A program made the translations under genes and the position numbers. DNA of 64,000 bases from Thermococcus sp. (GTDB lineage Archaea; Methanobacteriota_B; Thermococci; Thermococcales; Thermococcaceae): positions 317,803 through 381,802 of the forward strand of contig NZ_JALVUC010000019.1 in assembly GCF_027023865.1 (NCBI RefSeq). The letters are read 5' to 3'. Shown here in pieces: positions 17,665-27,145 of the stretch. The first letter of the stretch is position 1, and each line of letters opens with the position of its first letter. The notes beneath the pieces are model-generated. The model was not told where the DNA came from. It searched no databases and was given only the letters and a program-made list of their open reading frames with translations.

Positions 17665-18981
17665 ATGTACAGGACGCACTACTCAAGCCAGATTACAGAG
17701 GAGCTGAACGGTCAGCGCGTTAGGGTGGCCGGATGGGTTTGGGAGGCCAAAGACCTCGGTGGAATCAAGTTCCTCTGGATAAGAGACAGGGAAGGGATAG
17801 TCCAGGTCACCGTACCGAAGAAGAAAGTTGACCCTGAGCTGTTCAAGCTCATTCCAAAGCTCAACGCTGAGGACGTCGTCGCAGTAGAGGGCACAGTTAA
17901 CTTCACACCCAAGGCAAAACTTGGCTTTGAAATCCTTCCCGAGAAGCTCGAAATCCTTAACCGGGCTGAAACGCCCCTCCCGCTCGATCCTACCGGGAAA
18001 GTGAAGGCGGAACTCGATACTAGACTGGACAACCGCTTCATGGACCTCAGAAGACCGGAGGTAATGGCGATATTCAAAATACGTTCCAGCGTTTTTAAGG
18101 CGGTTAGGGACTTCTTCTATAACGAAGGCTTTATTGAGATACACACGCCGAAGATTATAGCAACGGCAACAGAGGGGGGGACGGAGTTATTCCCGATGAA
18201 GTACTTTGAGAGGGACGCTTTTCTGGCCCAAAGTCCTCAGCTCTACAAGCAGATAATGATGGCAAGCGGTCTGGACAGGGTCTACGAGATAGCGCCGATT
18301 TTTAGAGCTGAAGAGCACAACACCACAAGGCACCTCAACGAGGCCTGGAGCATCGATGCCGAGATGGCCTTCATCGAGAATGAGGAGGAGGTCATGAACC
18401 TCCTTGAGAGGCTGGTTTCTTATGCTATCACCTACGTCCGCGAGCACAACTTTAAGGAACTGGAAATCATCAACTTCGGGCTGGAGGAGCCTAAACTGCC
18501 CTTCCCGCGCGTGAGCTACGATAAAGCCCTTGAGATCTTGGCTGACCTTGGCAAGATCATAGAATGGGGCGAGGACATAGACACCGAGGGTGAGAAGCTC
18601 CTTGGGAAGTACATGCTCGAAAACGAGAACACCTCCCTCTACTTCCTCTACCAGTACCCGAGCGAGGCCAAGCCGTTCTACATCATGAAGTACGACGATC
18701 AGCCCGAGATCTGCCGCGCCTTCGACCTCGAGTACCGCGGTGTAGAGATAACCTCGGGCGGCCAGAGGGAACACCGTCTTGAAGTGCTTGAAGAGCAGAT
18801 ACGGGAGAAGGAACTCAACCCAGCTAACTTCGAATTCTACCTCAGAACCTTCCGCTACGGCATGCCCCCACACGGTGGCTTCGGTCTCGGTGCAGAAAGG
18901 CTGATAAAGCAAATGCTCGACCTCAACAACATCCGCGAGGTTATACTCTTCCCAAGGGATAGGAGAAGGCTCACACCATAA
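17665..18981 (+). CDS. aspS: Aspartyl-tRNA synthetase
   Basis: The 438-residue class IIb synthetase charges tRNA-Asp. An N-terminal OB anticodon domain ([20 protein letters not shown], about 14-33) is followed by the catalytic core: motif 1 around [20 protein letters not shown], motif 2 [20 protein letters not shown] (about 214-233) and motif 3 [17 protein letters not shown]. The length equals that of the well-studied T. kodakarensis enzyme. GGGAGGTCG precedes the ATG. It is probably co-transcribed with the NusA-like gene. Confidence 0.97.
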   Translation: MYRTHYSSQITEELNGQRVRVAGWVWEAKDLGGIKFLWIRDREGIVQVTVPKKKVDPELFKLIPKLNAEDVVAVEGTVNFTPKAKLGFEILPEKLEILNRAETPLPLDPTGKVKAELDTRLDNRFMDLRRPEVMAIFKIRSSVFKAVRDFFYNEGFIEIHTPKIIATATEGGTELFPMKYFERDAFLAQSPQLYKQIMMASGLDRVYEIAPIFRAEEHNTTRHLNEAWSIDAEMAFIENEEEVMNLLERLVSYAITYVREHNFKELEIINFGLEEPKLPFPRVSYDKALEILADLGKIIEWGEDIDTEGEKLLGKYMLENENTSLYFLYQYPSEAKPFYIMKYDDQPEICRAFDLEYRGVEITSGGQREHRLEVLEEQIREKELNPANFEFYLRTFRYGMPPHGGFGLGAERLIKQMLDLNNIREVILFPRDRRRLTP

Positions 18982-19047
18982 GGTCTTTATACTGTCCATC
19001 ACATTTCCCTTTAGGTAACTTCCCGAACACCACTGGAGGCTGAAGGT

Positions 19048-21201
19048 ATGAAAAAGGCCATTGCTTTAATCCTGCTGGGGATGTTCTTGCTGTCCACCGC
19101 TGCCGTTGGCAGGGTAATAGCGGCACAGTCCCCTAGTATTCCCTACGCGGAGATTAACTCCGTTGGACTCGGCCTGGGGGACAAAGTGACCCTTGGTCCA
19201 TACACGATAACCTTCGTCGACACGAACCCATCTTTCAACAAGGCTGAGATAAGCCTGTTCGATGGAGCGAAGAGCAGTGAGTATATACTCAACGACGGAG
19301 AGACCCTCTACTATCCCAACCAAGATAATCCCACCTTAATCTTAACTGTCAACTTGTGGTCCCAGGACAACAAGCCAACCCTTTACCTTAACATCGAATC
19401 CCCCCACCAGCTCATAAACGACGTGAATCTTACGGAGGGACAGTACTATTCCCTGCCTTCAATATTTCCAAAGATTAAGATACAGCTCTACAAGTCTACT
19501 AACATAGCAGCGGAGTTCAAGGTTTACCTTCCCTACCAGACCAACCCGCTGACCCTTACCATTGACGATGGGAGCGGTCAGGGCATCGGCTACAAGCTCG
19601 GAGATGGTTACACCTACAACTACTACATGTACATAAAGGTCAAAGCATCGACCGACAAGAGCGCGGACTTTGAGGTTTATCTGCCCAAGGTCGCGTCCAC
19701 GAACTTTAAGATAATAAGGAAAAACGGTGGCGGATCCAACCCGCCGCAGTCGGGACAGACCGTCTTAGTTTATACTGGACTTCTCTATGAGGGTGAAAAA
19801 CTGCCAGTCAAGGTAGGAAACACCACGTACTACGTCAAGCTGGTGTCAGCAATACCAGACGTTGCGAGGGTTGATGTACTTGAGGGGAACCACAACCTTG
19901 GAAACCTGCTTCTCACCGTCGGCGATGTGCCCAAGCCGGTCCCCAACACCCCCCTCAAGTTATCAGTCCAGAATGTGGAGCCTAACTATGATAGGGCCAC
20001 CATACGGGTCTACGCTCCCGAGAACACCACGGTGACTCCCATACTCAGGCCTGCAAACCTCGTCGCCACTATAGATGCCCTCCCGAAGTCGGTAATGCTC
20101 GGAGACAACATAGTTGTCATGATAAACGTGAAGAACCTTGGCAGGGGAGACGCCTACGACGTCAACGTAGCAGCCCCGATACCGAACGGGTTTGAACTCG
20201 TCAGCATGACCAAGACCTGGAACCTCCAGAACCTCCCGGCCTTTTCGAGCATGCCCGCCCTCATATACGTGCTCAAACCAACAAAGGTTGGGCAGTTTAG
20301 CATCGGGCGTGCGGTTGTGACTTTCTACGACGATCAGAGTCTCGAAACTGGAAAGAAGAAGACGATATACTCGGGCGTTCTGAGCGGTATACAGGTCTAC
20401 GGTCTCCCGGACCTGAGTGCCACAGCTCTCGCGTACAATGGCACCTGGGCCAACTACGTGACCTCAGAGGTCAACAAGACCGTGAAGGTTAAGTTCACAT
20501 TGAGCGCGGCCAATGGCAACCCCAACTTTGAGTTCATAAAGAACGCCACGCTCTACCTCGACCTTCCAGCGGGCCTCAGCGGCGAGTCTACTGTGAAGGT
20601 GGGAACCATAAAGGCCGGGGAGAGCAAATCTATCCAGCTTGACCTGAAGGTAACCAGAGAGGCCCTCTCAAACGTCAGGGCGAGCCTCGTTTACTTCGAC
20701 CCGCTTGGCGGCAAGCATGTGATGAACCTCGGAAACGTTGTAACCGTCGACAGCGTACCCCCCAGGGTTGTTGTCAAGGCCGTCAAGGTCTGGCCATCGG
20801 AGGATGAAATCCCCACCTACCTCAAAGAACTCCTCAGCAACTCAACCAACCCCGAAGGATTCAGCAGAAACGTCCTCGGCGTAATCTCACCTTACGTAAC
20901 CTTTGATGAGATAACCAAACTCGCCAACCAGAGCATTTCGAAGGACAACTCCACAGAGGACGCAAGGGCACTGTACAAGCTTGCAACGGAATACTACCAG
21001 CCGTCCAACGGATGGGAACCCCTTGCAATAATCCTGCTTCTACTGACGATAGTCCTGGCGGGAGTTGCTTACAAGTACTGGAGCGATGCAGAGGCCCTCA
21101 GGGAGAAACTTGAACGGAAGAAGCAGCGCAGGCCAGGAGGACTCCCGAAGAAGGAAGGGGAGCCTAAGGAATCTGAAGATGAAGTGGCACAGGATCTCTG
21201 A
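19048..21201 (+). CDS. Large exported S-layer/CARDB-like protein with C-terminal membrane anchor
   Basis: The 717-residue protein starts with a signal peptide (KKAIALILLGMFLLSTAAVG). It is a chain of beta domains: three related units (GLGLGDKVTLGPYTITFVD, then LNDGETLYY and similar) and later immunoglobulin/CARDB-type domains (VMINVKNLGRGDAYDVNV, then VKVKFTLSAANGNP). Near the end is a membrane helix (LAIILLLLTIVLAGVAYKYW) and a charged cytoplasmic tail rich in K, R and E. Many N-x-S/T sites suggest glycosylation. It resembles COG1361-type S-layer-associated proteins. GGAGGCTGAAGGT precedes the ATG. Function unknown, probably cell envelope. Confidence 0.78.
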   Translation: MKKAIALILLGMFLLSTAAVGRVIAAQSPSIPYAEINSVGLGLGDKVTLGPYTITFVDTNPSFNKAEISLFDGAKSSEYILNDGETLYYPNQDNPTLILTVNLWSQDNKPTLYLNIESPHQLINDVNLTEGQYYSLPSIFPKIKIQLYKSTNIAAEFKVYLPYQTNPLTLTIDDGSGQGIGYKLGDGYTYNYYMYIKVKASTDKSADFEVYLPKVASTNFKIIRKNGGGSNPPQSGQTVLVYTGLLYEGEKLPVKVGNTTYYVKLVSAIPDVARVDVLEGNHNLGNLLLTVGDVPKPVPNTPLKLSVQNVEPNYDRATIRVYAPENTTVTPILRPANLVATIDALPKSVMLGDNIVVMINVKNLGRGDAYDVNVAAPIPNGFELVSMTKTWNLQNLPAFSSMPALIYVLKPTKVGQFSIGRAVVTFYDDQSLETGKKKTIYSGVLSGIQVYGLPDLSATALAYNGTWANYVTSEVNKTVKVKFTLSAANGNPNFEFIKNATLYLDLPAGLSGESTVKVGTIKAGESKSIQLDLKVTREALSNVRASLVYFDPLGGKHVMNLGNVVTVDSVPPRVVVKAVKVWPSEDEIPTYLKELLSNSTNPEGFSRNVLGVISPYVTFDEITKLANQSISKDNSTEDARALYKLATEYYQPSNGWEPLAIILLLLTIVLAGVAYKYWSDAEALREKLERKKQRRPGGLPKKEGEPKESEDEVAQDL

Positions 21202-21202
21202 G

Positions 21203-21220
21203 CTTTTTCCTTTTCTTCCT
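21203..21220 (+). terminator. Pyrimidine/T-rich stop after the S-layer-like gene
   Basis: CTTTTTCCTTTTCTTCCT directly follows the stop codon and fits an archaeal oligo-T terminator. The pth2 TATA box follows within a few bases. Confidence 0.45.
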
Positions 21221-21263
21221 CTAAGTTTATAAGCTTGCCCTTCCAGAGCCTTAGGGATGGGTC

Positions 21264-21620
21264 ATGTTCAAGTACAAGCAGGTCATAGTCTCGCGGAGGG
21301 ACTTAAAGCTCAGCAAAGGCAAGTTTGCTGTTCAGGTTGCCCACGGGGCTGTTATGGCGACACTTAAAGCCCAGAAGGAAAAACCGGAGTGGTTCGAGGC
21401 ATGGTTCCATGAGGGTCAGAAGAAGGTTGTCGTAAAGGCCGAAAACCTCGAGGAGATTTTCAAGCTAAAGGTTGAGGCTGAGAAGCTCAACATTCCAACG
21501 GCCCTCATCAGGGACGCCGGCTTAACCGAGATCCCCCCCGGCACGATAACGGTTCTCGCGATTGGGCCGGCTCCGGAGGAGCTGGTAGATAAGGTTACCG
21601 GACACTTGAAGCTGGTGTGA
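21264..21620 (+). CDS. pth2: Peptidyl-tRNA hydrolase, Pth2 family
   Basis: The 118-residue enzyme releases tRNA from dropped-off peptidyl-tRNA. Pth2 signatures: MFKYKQVIVSRRDLKLSKGK, then AVQVAHGAVMATL, NLEEIFKLKVEAEKLNIP and the TALIRDAGLTEIPPGTITVL block that ends in AIGPAP. TTTATAAG (21226-21233) is its TATA box. It ends three bases before truD and the two are probably co-transcribed. Confidence 0.96.
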   Translation: MFKYKQVIVSRRDLKLSKGKFAVQVAHGAVMATLKAQKEKPEWFEAWFHEGQKKVVVKAENLEEIFKLKVEAEKLNIPTALIRDAGLTEIPPGTITVLAIGPAPEELVDKVTGHLKLV

Positions 21621-21623
21621 GGC

Positions 21624-22874
21624 ATGGACTACCGTGAGTTCTTTTCTCGGTTCCGCTACCTGAGCGAAACCCCAGGGATAGGCGGGAGAATAAAAGTTCA
21701 GCCTGAAGATTTTGTGGTTGTGGAAGATCCCCTTCCTTCAATCTTCGAGGGAAGAAAGCACGCGATTTTTCTCCTCAAAAAGCAGAACTGGGATACGATG
21801 AGTGTCATAAAGGAGATAGCAAAGCGCGCTGAGATGAGATACAGAGATATCGGCTTCGCGGGGACGAAAGACCGGCATGCCGTGACCTTCCAGTACATAA
21901 GCGTGCCTATTAAAACAAAGGAGAGGGTTGAGGGCGTTCAAATACGGGATGTTGAGCTCAGGTTCGTCTCGTATGGGAGGTTCATCAAGCTCGGCCACCT
22001 CCTCGGCAACCGCTTCAGGATAATCGTTAGGGACGTTGGTGAGGATGCATTTGAGCGAACCCGGACTATAATAAGGGAGCTCCGCCAGAAGGGTGGCTTT
22101 CCAAACTACTTTGGCCACCAGCGCTTTGGAGAAAAGCGCGTTACGAACCACCTCGTTGGAAAGTTACTCCTGTGGGGCGACTTTGAGGGTGCGGCAAGGC
22201 TCTTCCTCGGTGCTCATGAAGGTGGACTGGAAGGGGACGAGGCTAGAAGGCACTTCTGGGAGATCGGCGATGTGGACAAAGCTCTGGAGGAGTTTCCAAA
22301 CTTCCTGAGGTATGAGAGAACCCTACTCCACCGCTACAAGGAAACCGGAAGCTGGAGGAGAGCCTTCCTGTCCCTACCGCTCCCGATAATGCGCATCTTC
22401 ATCCACGCCTACCAGAGCTACCTCTTCAACCATTACCTCTCGCGGAGAATCGAGGAGGGGTTGTCCCTTAACAGGGCACTAGTTGGTGACATCGTGGTTC
22501 AGATGAAGGGGGGCATCCCCTACCGCGACAGAACCTACCGCGTCACTGAGACGAACATCAATTTTGTGAACGGAACGATACAGAAAGGCCAGGCCGTGGT
22601 TTCGGGCCCGCTCTTCGGTTTCTCAATGAGAAGGGCAAAAGGGATCCCGGGAAGGCTGGAAGGAGAAATTTTGGAAGAAGAGAACCTGAGCCTTGAAATC
22701 TTCAAAAAGCTCCCAAAGCCAATGGCCGAGCCAGGGGGTAGGAGGGAGCTTTTGATAAGACCCCTTGGGCTGACCTACGGCTACGTCCCCGAAATGGGCA
22801 TGTGCTTCCGCTTCTTCCTTCCTAAGGGGATTTACGCGACAAGTGTTCTGCGTGAGATCATGAAGGACCATTAG
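21624..22874 (+). CDS. truD: tRNA pseudouridine(13) synthase TruD
   Basis: The 416-residue enzyme makes pseudouridine in tRNA (position 13 in bacteria, related positions in archaea). The signature [15 protein letters not shown] carries the catalytic Asp83, followed by the [10 protein letters not shown] and [16 protein letters not shown] motifs and the [14 protein letters not shown] helix typical of the TRUD domain. It starts three bases after pth2, with GGTGTGAGGC before the ATG. Confidence 0.95.
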   Translation: MDYREFFSRFRYLSETPGIGGRIKVQPEDFVVVEDPLPSIFEGRKHAIFLLKKQNWDTMSVIKEIAKRAEMRYRDIGFAGTKDRHAVTFQYISVPIKTKERVEGVQIRDVELRFVSYGRFIKLGHLLGNRFRIIVRDVGEDAFERTRTIIRELRQKGGFPNYFGHQRFGEKRVTNHLVGKLLLWGDFEGAARLFLGAHEGGLEGDEARRHFWEIGDVDKALEEFPNFLRYERTLLHRYKETGSWRRAFLSLPLPIMRIFIHAYQSYLFNHYLSRRIEEGLSLNRALVGDIVVQMKGGIPYRDRTYRVTETNINFVNGTIQKGQAVVSGPLFGFSMRRAKGIPGRLEGEILEEENLSLEIFKKLPKPMAEPGGRRELLIRPLGLTYGYVPEMGMCFRFFLPKGIYATSVLREIMKDH

Positions 22875-22925
22875 TGGGTAGAAAGTCTTATATCCGCTTC
22901 TTCCTTCCCGCTTTCGGGTGAGAGA

Positions 22926-23669
22926 ATGATAAAGGCAATATCCCTTGACGTGGACGGAACAATTACCTATAGAGACAGAACGCTCAGTATAGACGCATTA
23001 AAGGCCATTAGACTGGCAGAAAAGCTCGGCCTTCCTGTGATGCTCGTCACGGGGAACTCGGTTCCCTTCGCGGAAGCCGCGGCTGTCTTCATCGGCACTA
23101 GTGGACCGGTCATAGCGGAGGACGGTGGTGCGCTCTCGCTGAAGGGGGAGGGGACGATGAGGAAGCGCGTTTTTCTGACTGATATGAACGAGGAGTGGAT
23201 ACTCTGGAGCGAGCTCAAGAGGCGCTATCCTGAGGCCGAACTGAGCTACTCGACGATGGAGCGAAAGGCCGGCATAGTAGTGAGGAGAACCGTTCCAGTA
23301 GAAGCTGTGAGGGGGATCATAAAGGAGCTTGGACTTAACCTAGTTGCAGTGGATTCCGGCTTTGCAATCCACATAAAGAAGCCATGGATCAACAAGGGAA
23401 CCGGGATAGAGAAAGCCTGTGAGCTCCTCGGGATAAATCCCAATGAGGTGGCCCACGTCGGTGACGGCGAGAATGACCTCGATGCCTTCCGTGTCGCCGG
23501 CTACCGCATTGCAATAGCACAGGCCCCGGAGAGCCTAAAGAAAAAGGCCGACTATGTAACGGAAAAGCCCTACGGGGACGGTGGTGCCGAGGCCGTGATG
23601 CACATTCTCAAGAAGTTTGGCTATCTCGGTGGGAAGGATGCTGACGGTCAGGAAGGCAACTCTGGATGA
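22926..23669 (+). CDS. Phosphoglycolate phosphatase, archaeal HAD type
   Basis: This 247-residue HAD phosphatase of the Cof/SPP-like group has motif [15 protein letters not shown] (Asp8, Asp10), motif II VTGNS, the conserved IAEDGG of archaeal phosphoglycolate phosphatase, lysine in [20 protein letters not shown] and motif [22 protein letters not shown]. It removes 2-phosphoglycolate, a product of DNA-end repair. TATA-like CTTATATC lies about 40 bases upstream. Its end overlaps the acetyltransferase frame by 32 bases. Confidence 0.88.
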   Translation: MIKAISLDVDGTITYRDRTLSIDALKAIRLAEKLGLPVMLVTGNSVPFAEAAAVFIGTSGPVIAEDGGALSLKGEGTMRKRVFLTDMNEEWILWSELKRRYPEAELSYSTMERKAGIVVRRTVPVEAVRGIIKELGLNLVAVDSGFAIHIKKPWINKGTGIEKACELLGINPNEVAHVGDGENDLDAFRVAGYRIAIAQAPESLKKKADYVTEKPYGDGGAEAVMHILKKFGYLGGKDADGQEGNSG

Positions 23670-24491
23670 TGTTAGGGATATAGTGAGCGTTCACACCGCC
23701 GACGAAGACCTCTCCAGCCTTTCCGTTGGGGAGCGCTACCTCCACGGCGGCCCCTGGATGAGCGTTGAGACCTGCTCGGCTCATATAAACGCCCTCCTCA
23801 TTGAGAAGCAGCTCCCGGTTGTCGCGGAACTCGAGGGCAGAGTAGTAGGGGAGGCGGAGACGTTCTTCTCTACTGAGCCCATAAGTGGGAAAGTGCTGAA
23901 GATAGCTCACATCGACGTTATCGAGGTTCACCCGGATTTTAGGAGGGCGGGTATCGGACGGGCACTCGTTGGGTTCATTGAGAACGTCGCAATCGAAAGG
24001 GGGTTGAGTTTGTAACCACCCAGCCGGATGAGAGTGCGTTGGGCTTTTACAGAAAGCTGGGTTTTAGGTGGGTTCTCTACGATGGAGTTCTCGTGGAGAT
24101 TCGAACGGAGGGGTTTGAATCCGTGGAAGTCAAGCCGCTCCCGTTCTTCCCATGGGAAGCCGTCAGATCCCTCGAACTCGTCGCGGGAAGGTTCCAGAGT
24201 TCTTATGATATGTGGTTCTCGAGCTTCAGAGATCTTTTTGCCGGCGTTCACGAGCTTAAAGAGGCTGGGAAAGTTGGTGACTCTTACTATGTTTTAAAGT
24301 CCCTCCCTGGAAGACCCGGGAAGGCGAGCCTGTTCCTCTGGGGGAGTTTAGAGGCTGTCCCTGCCGCTGTGGCCAGAGCAGGGGATCTTGGATTTGGGAG
24401 GGTTCTAACGGTTTTGGAAAGAGAAGTTGTGAAGTATATAGAGGCGGAAGAGAAAGTGGAAGTGCCAATAAAAGGAAAAAGACTCGTCTAG
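23638..24491 (+). pseudogene. GNAT-type acetyltransferase, frameshifted
   Basis: The first frame ([20 protein letters not shown]) contains the GNAT acetyl-CoA core: IDVIEVHPDFRRAGIGRALVGF (23902-23973) with the Q/RxxGxG/A loop. It breaks at a G5 run (23999-24003); adding one G rejoins it with VEFVTTQPDESALGFYRKLG, the typical end of a GNAT domain. The second frame runs on about 150 codons to 24491 as a further domain (SYYVLKSLPGRPGKASLFLW) I do not recognise. Without the shift it would be a protein of about 284 residues. ATG 23638 has GGTGGGAAGG in front. The break may be real or an assembly error. Confidence 0.8.
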
Positions 24492-25642
24492 GATCTTGAG
24501 AACTCAAATGCCAGTGCAACCTCCATTGCGGTTCCTAGGTGAAGGACGTCCTCATCGATGTCAAAGCGCGGGTGGTGGTGTGGGTAGATTATACCCTTTT
24601 CCTCGTTTCTTATCCCTAGTGCGAGGAAGGCCCCTGGAACGCGCTGGAGGTAGTAGGCAAAGTCCTCAGCGCCCATTGACATCGCAACCTTCCCCCACCT
24701 CAGACCGTATCTCCTGGCTACTTTCCTCACGAAGTCTGCCATCTCCTTCGAGTTTATCGTCGGGGGGACGAGGTTGTTGATGTCAAACTCCGCCCGGGCG
24801 CCGTGGGTTTTGGCGATGCCTCCGATTACCTCTGCCGTTCTCCTCTTTATCATCTCTCCAATCTCCGGCTGGTAGTAGCGGAAGGTCCCCTTCAGGGTTA
24901 CCTCTTCTGGGATGACGTTGAAGGCCGTGCCCCCGTTTATGGCCGTAACGCTCACAACGCCTGTCTCTATCGGGTTCACGTTCCTACTCACTATCGTCTG
25001 AAGGGCCAATACTATCTCGGAGGCTATTGGTATCGGATCTATTGCCTCGTGGGGAAAAGCACCGTGTCCGCCTTTTCCTATTATCCTCGCCCCAAAGAAC
25101 CCTGCCCCAGCTAAAAACGGACCGTCCCTAATACCTATGACTCCGCTTGGAAGGTCCATCCAGACGTGGAAGCCGAAGATGGCGTTGACACCCTCTAGGG
25201 CACCTCCTTCGATCATTCTCACCGCTCCATTGCCGCCTTCTTCAGCCGGCTGAAAGATAAGGCGCACCCTCCCATTAAGCTCCTCTCTATGCTCTGCTAT
25301 TATCTTTGCCGCTCCCAATAGCATGGCCGTATGGGCGTCGTGACCGCAGGCGTGCATCTTTCCGGGGATTCTAGACTTATATGAAACATCGGTTTCCTCC
25401 TGAATCGGCAGGGCATCCATGTCAGCGCGGAGTGCTATTGTTTTATTCCCTTCCCCTATATCCGCTATTATCCCGGTTCCAACGCGTTTAATTGAATATC
25501 CCCACTTGCGCAGGTGCTCCTCGGCTATTTTGGAGGTCCTTTCCTCCTCGTACTTGAGCTCGGGATGCATGTGGAAGTCCCTGCGCCAGGCTATAATCTC
25601 CTTCTCAATCCCTTTGGCTTCAGAAAGGGGATCTAAGCTCAT
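24488..25642 (-). CDS. M20 family amidohydrolase/carboxypeptidase
   Basis: The 384-residue enzyme is of the M20D (IAA-amino acid hydrolase/hippurate hydrolase/CPS carboxypeptidase) group. Metal ligands: MHACGHDAHTAMLLGAAKII (His pair), FQPAEEGGNGA (Glu pair), GFHVW, and SMGAEDFAYY with HHHPRFDID near the C-terminus. A dimerisation insert (GKGGHGAFPHEAIDPIPIAS) lies in the middle. It probably removes C-terminal amino acids or N-acyl groups. ATG 25642 is chosen because GGTGACATCA precedes it; a GTG at 25651 lies within that ribosome site. Confidence 0.9.
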   Translation of the reverse strand: MSLDPLSEAKGIEKEIIAWRRDFHMHPELKYEEERTSKIAEEHLRKWGYSIKRVGTGIIADIGEGNKTIALRADMDALPIQEETDVSYKSRIPGKMHACGHDAHTAMLLGAAKIIAEHREELNGRVRLIFQPAEEGGNGAVRMIEGGALEGVNAIFGFHVWMDLPSGVIGIRDGPFLAGAGFFGARIIGKGGHGAFPHEAIDPIPIASEIVLALQTIVSRNVNPIETGVVSVTAINGGTAFNVIPEEVTLKGTFRYYQPEIGEMIKRRTAEVIGGIAKTHGARAEFDINNLVPPTINSKEMADFVRKVARRYGLRWGKVAMSMGAEDFAYYLQRVPGAFLALGIRNEEKGIIYPHHHPRFDIDEDVLHLGTAMEVALAFEFSRS

Positions 25643-25779
25643 TGATGTCACCCTTTAATGTTTGTTATGGTGAATATTTTAATGAACTTAAGAGTCTTTG
25701 GATTCCGGCATCATCTTCATGGCCAACTACTTTAACAAGAAGCCTCTTATCCTTCCCAGACTTCATCTTGGGGGCATTT
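25643..25779 (-). other. Remnant region upstream of the M20 gene, with a 33-codon frame
   Basis: A short frame (about 25664-25765, minus) reads MKSGKDKRLLVKVVGHEDDA and stops just before the M20 ribosome site. It follows directly on the decayed PIN gene and is probably another fragment of the same dead locus. Promoter elements for the M20 gene must also lie here (TTAAAATATTCACCAT near 25677). Confidence 0.35.
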
Positions 25780-26006
25780 TACAGTATTATCCGGGATGGG
25801 TTGTAGATAGCTCTTGCCTTTTGGATCTTCCCGGTGAGCGACCCAATAATAGCTAATGTTTCCTCCATCTCCTGGAGCGTCTCTTTAGAACCGTCATTCA
25901 CCAACTTATCCTCTCTGAGGAGGTTAAGGATCTTAACCTAAGGACTCCGTTTAGAGTCCTTGGAATTTAAGGCGCTTATCAGAATAGAAGCGTCCAACAC
26001 AACCTT
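25780..26006 (-). pseudogene. Decayed VapC-type PIN toxin
   Basis: Read on the minus strand, KVVLDASILISALNSKDSKR is a classic PIN start (Asp in VLDAS). A TAG (25938-25940) interrupts it after 22 codons. It then continues in the same frame with VKILNLLREDKLVNDGSKET and LQEMEETLAIIGSLTGKIQK, and stops at 25780 at about half normal length. The catalytic acids of the second half are gone. It follows a decayed antitoxin in the usual VapB-VapC order. Confidence 0.7.
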
Positions 26007-26014
26007 TATTTTAG

Positions 26015-26185
26015 TAGATATTCAAATCATTCCGAGCTTTTTAAGTTTCCGCTCAATCCCCCGAACTTTTTAGGTTCCATGCGAGCGGTTTCTATCATCT
26101 CTGTAGTGCGGCTTTGATAGGTTTTTACCCCCCATAATGACCGCCCAGGCCTTATCATTGCTCACATCCTTTGATATATCAACCG
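26015..26185 (-). pseudogene. Decayed VapB-type antitoxin
   Basis: On the minus strand VDISKDVSNDKAWAVIMGGK then NLSKPHYRDDRNRSHGT, a stop, and after a shift a basic tail ending GIERKLKKLGMI. The order and pattern are those of Thermococcales antitoxins that precede PIN toxins. The N-terminus is cut by the IS end at about 26186. Confidence 0.55.
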
Positions 26186-26236
<51 letters not shown>

Positions 26237-26284
26237 CTCCGTGAATATCCTACTGTCGGCATTCAAATGAACGCCTAACCGCAA

Positions 26285-26296
26285 AATTTATAAACC
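26285..26296 (+). promoter_or_regulatory. TATA box of the tRNA-Ala/tRNA-Val pair
   Basis: ATTTATAAACCC lies about 40 bases before the tRNA-Ala gene. The two tRNAs are only 10 bases apart and are probably transcribed together. Confidence 0.55.
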
Positions 26297-26330
26297 CACC
26301 CTGATAGGTGATTACGGCGTCAGCGGGAGT

Positions 26331-26408
<78 letters not shown>

Positions 26409-26418
26409 TCCCGGGGAT

Positions 26419-26496
26419 GGGCCCGTGGTCTAGACTGGTTATGACGTCACCCTGACACGGTGAAGGTCCGGGGTTCGAATCCCCGCGGGCCCACCA
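26419..26496 (+). tRNA. tRNA-Val (GAC)
   Basis: Acceptor GGGCCCG pairs with CGGGCCC, anticodon stem TCACC/GGTGA with loop CTGACAC (anticodon GAC), T-arm CCGGGGTTCGAATCCCCG. The CCA end is encoded. It lies 10 bases behind tRNA-Ala. Confidence 0.96.
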
Positions 26497-27145
26497 TAAG
26501 AAACTTTTGCCAAGCAAAAGTTTCATCAAAGTTCGTAGCTCCTTCTTGAAGTGCATTTATGAAGGGTTTTTCTACTTGAACTCAATCATTTTGGACGAGA
26601 ACTCTCTTAAAGCCGCATTTTAAGGGATTTATGTTAAGCCCACCATTTCATTCGTTGTTCTCGTCGAAGATGGAGGTTCTTGAGAGAAGAAAACCAAACT
26701 TTCCCAAATGAATAACTTGGAGAGCTACAAACTTTTGGTGAAACTTTTGGAGAAGGCTTGCTCGTGAAGTTTGATCAAGGTTCGCATGTCTCTTCTAAGA
26801 AGTTTTCAGTTTTAAGAGGGTTTTATCTTTCTTGATGACTTGTAATGTTTCGCTACAAGAATAATGCCGGGGGTGTCACTGAAGGGGAACTCTCGTTAAA
26901 ACGCAAACTAACAAATGGAATTCAAAATTCGCTCCAGCGTTTTCAGTGAGATTTCCAAACTGAAGATTTAAGACGAACCGCGAGCTTTGATAAAACTTCG
27001 TGAGAGCAAAGTTTCTCGCCGCCTTCACTCATTAAGCTTCCGTAATGGCTGGGAATTTGGTACCCCCTAGATTTTTTCAAGGTCATTTAAATGAACACTT
27101 GCCCAGGGGGCAACTCTTTTTAATCCCCCCTCCCATCCCTCATCG
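26497..27145. repeat. 649-base gene-free region of degenerate repeats behind the tRNA pair
   Basis: No coding frame with sensible composition is present. A unit of about 60-100 bases recurs with much divergence: AAGTTTCATCAAAGTTCGTAG (26517-26537), AAGTTTGATCAAGGTTCGCA (26767-26786), and in inverted form CGCGAGCTTTGATAAAACTT (26979-26998). Each is followed (or preceded) by a TGAAGxxxxTTATGAAGGG-like stretch and a GAGAACTCTC motif. The same unit stands behind tRNA-Met at 42571-42680. The trm5 promoter occupies the last 40 bases. Confidence 0.5.

Noticed and set aside
18187-19002. 271-codon minus-strand frame over aspS
   Set aside because: Shadow of the aspartyl-tRNA synthetase, whose motifs are unambiguous.
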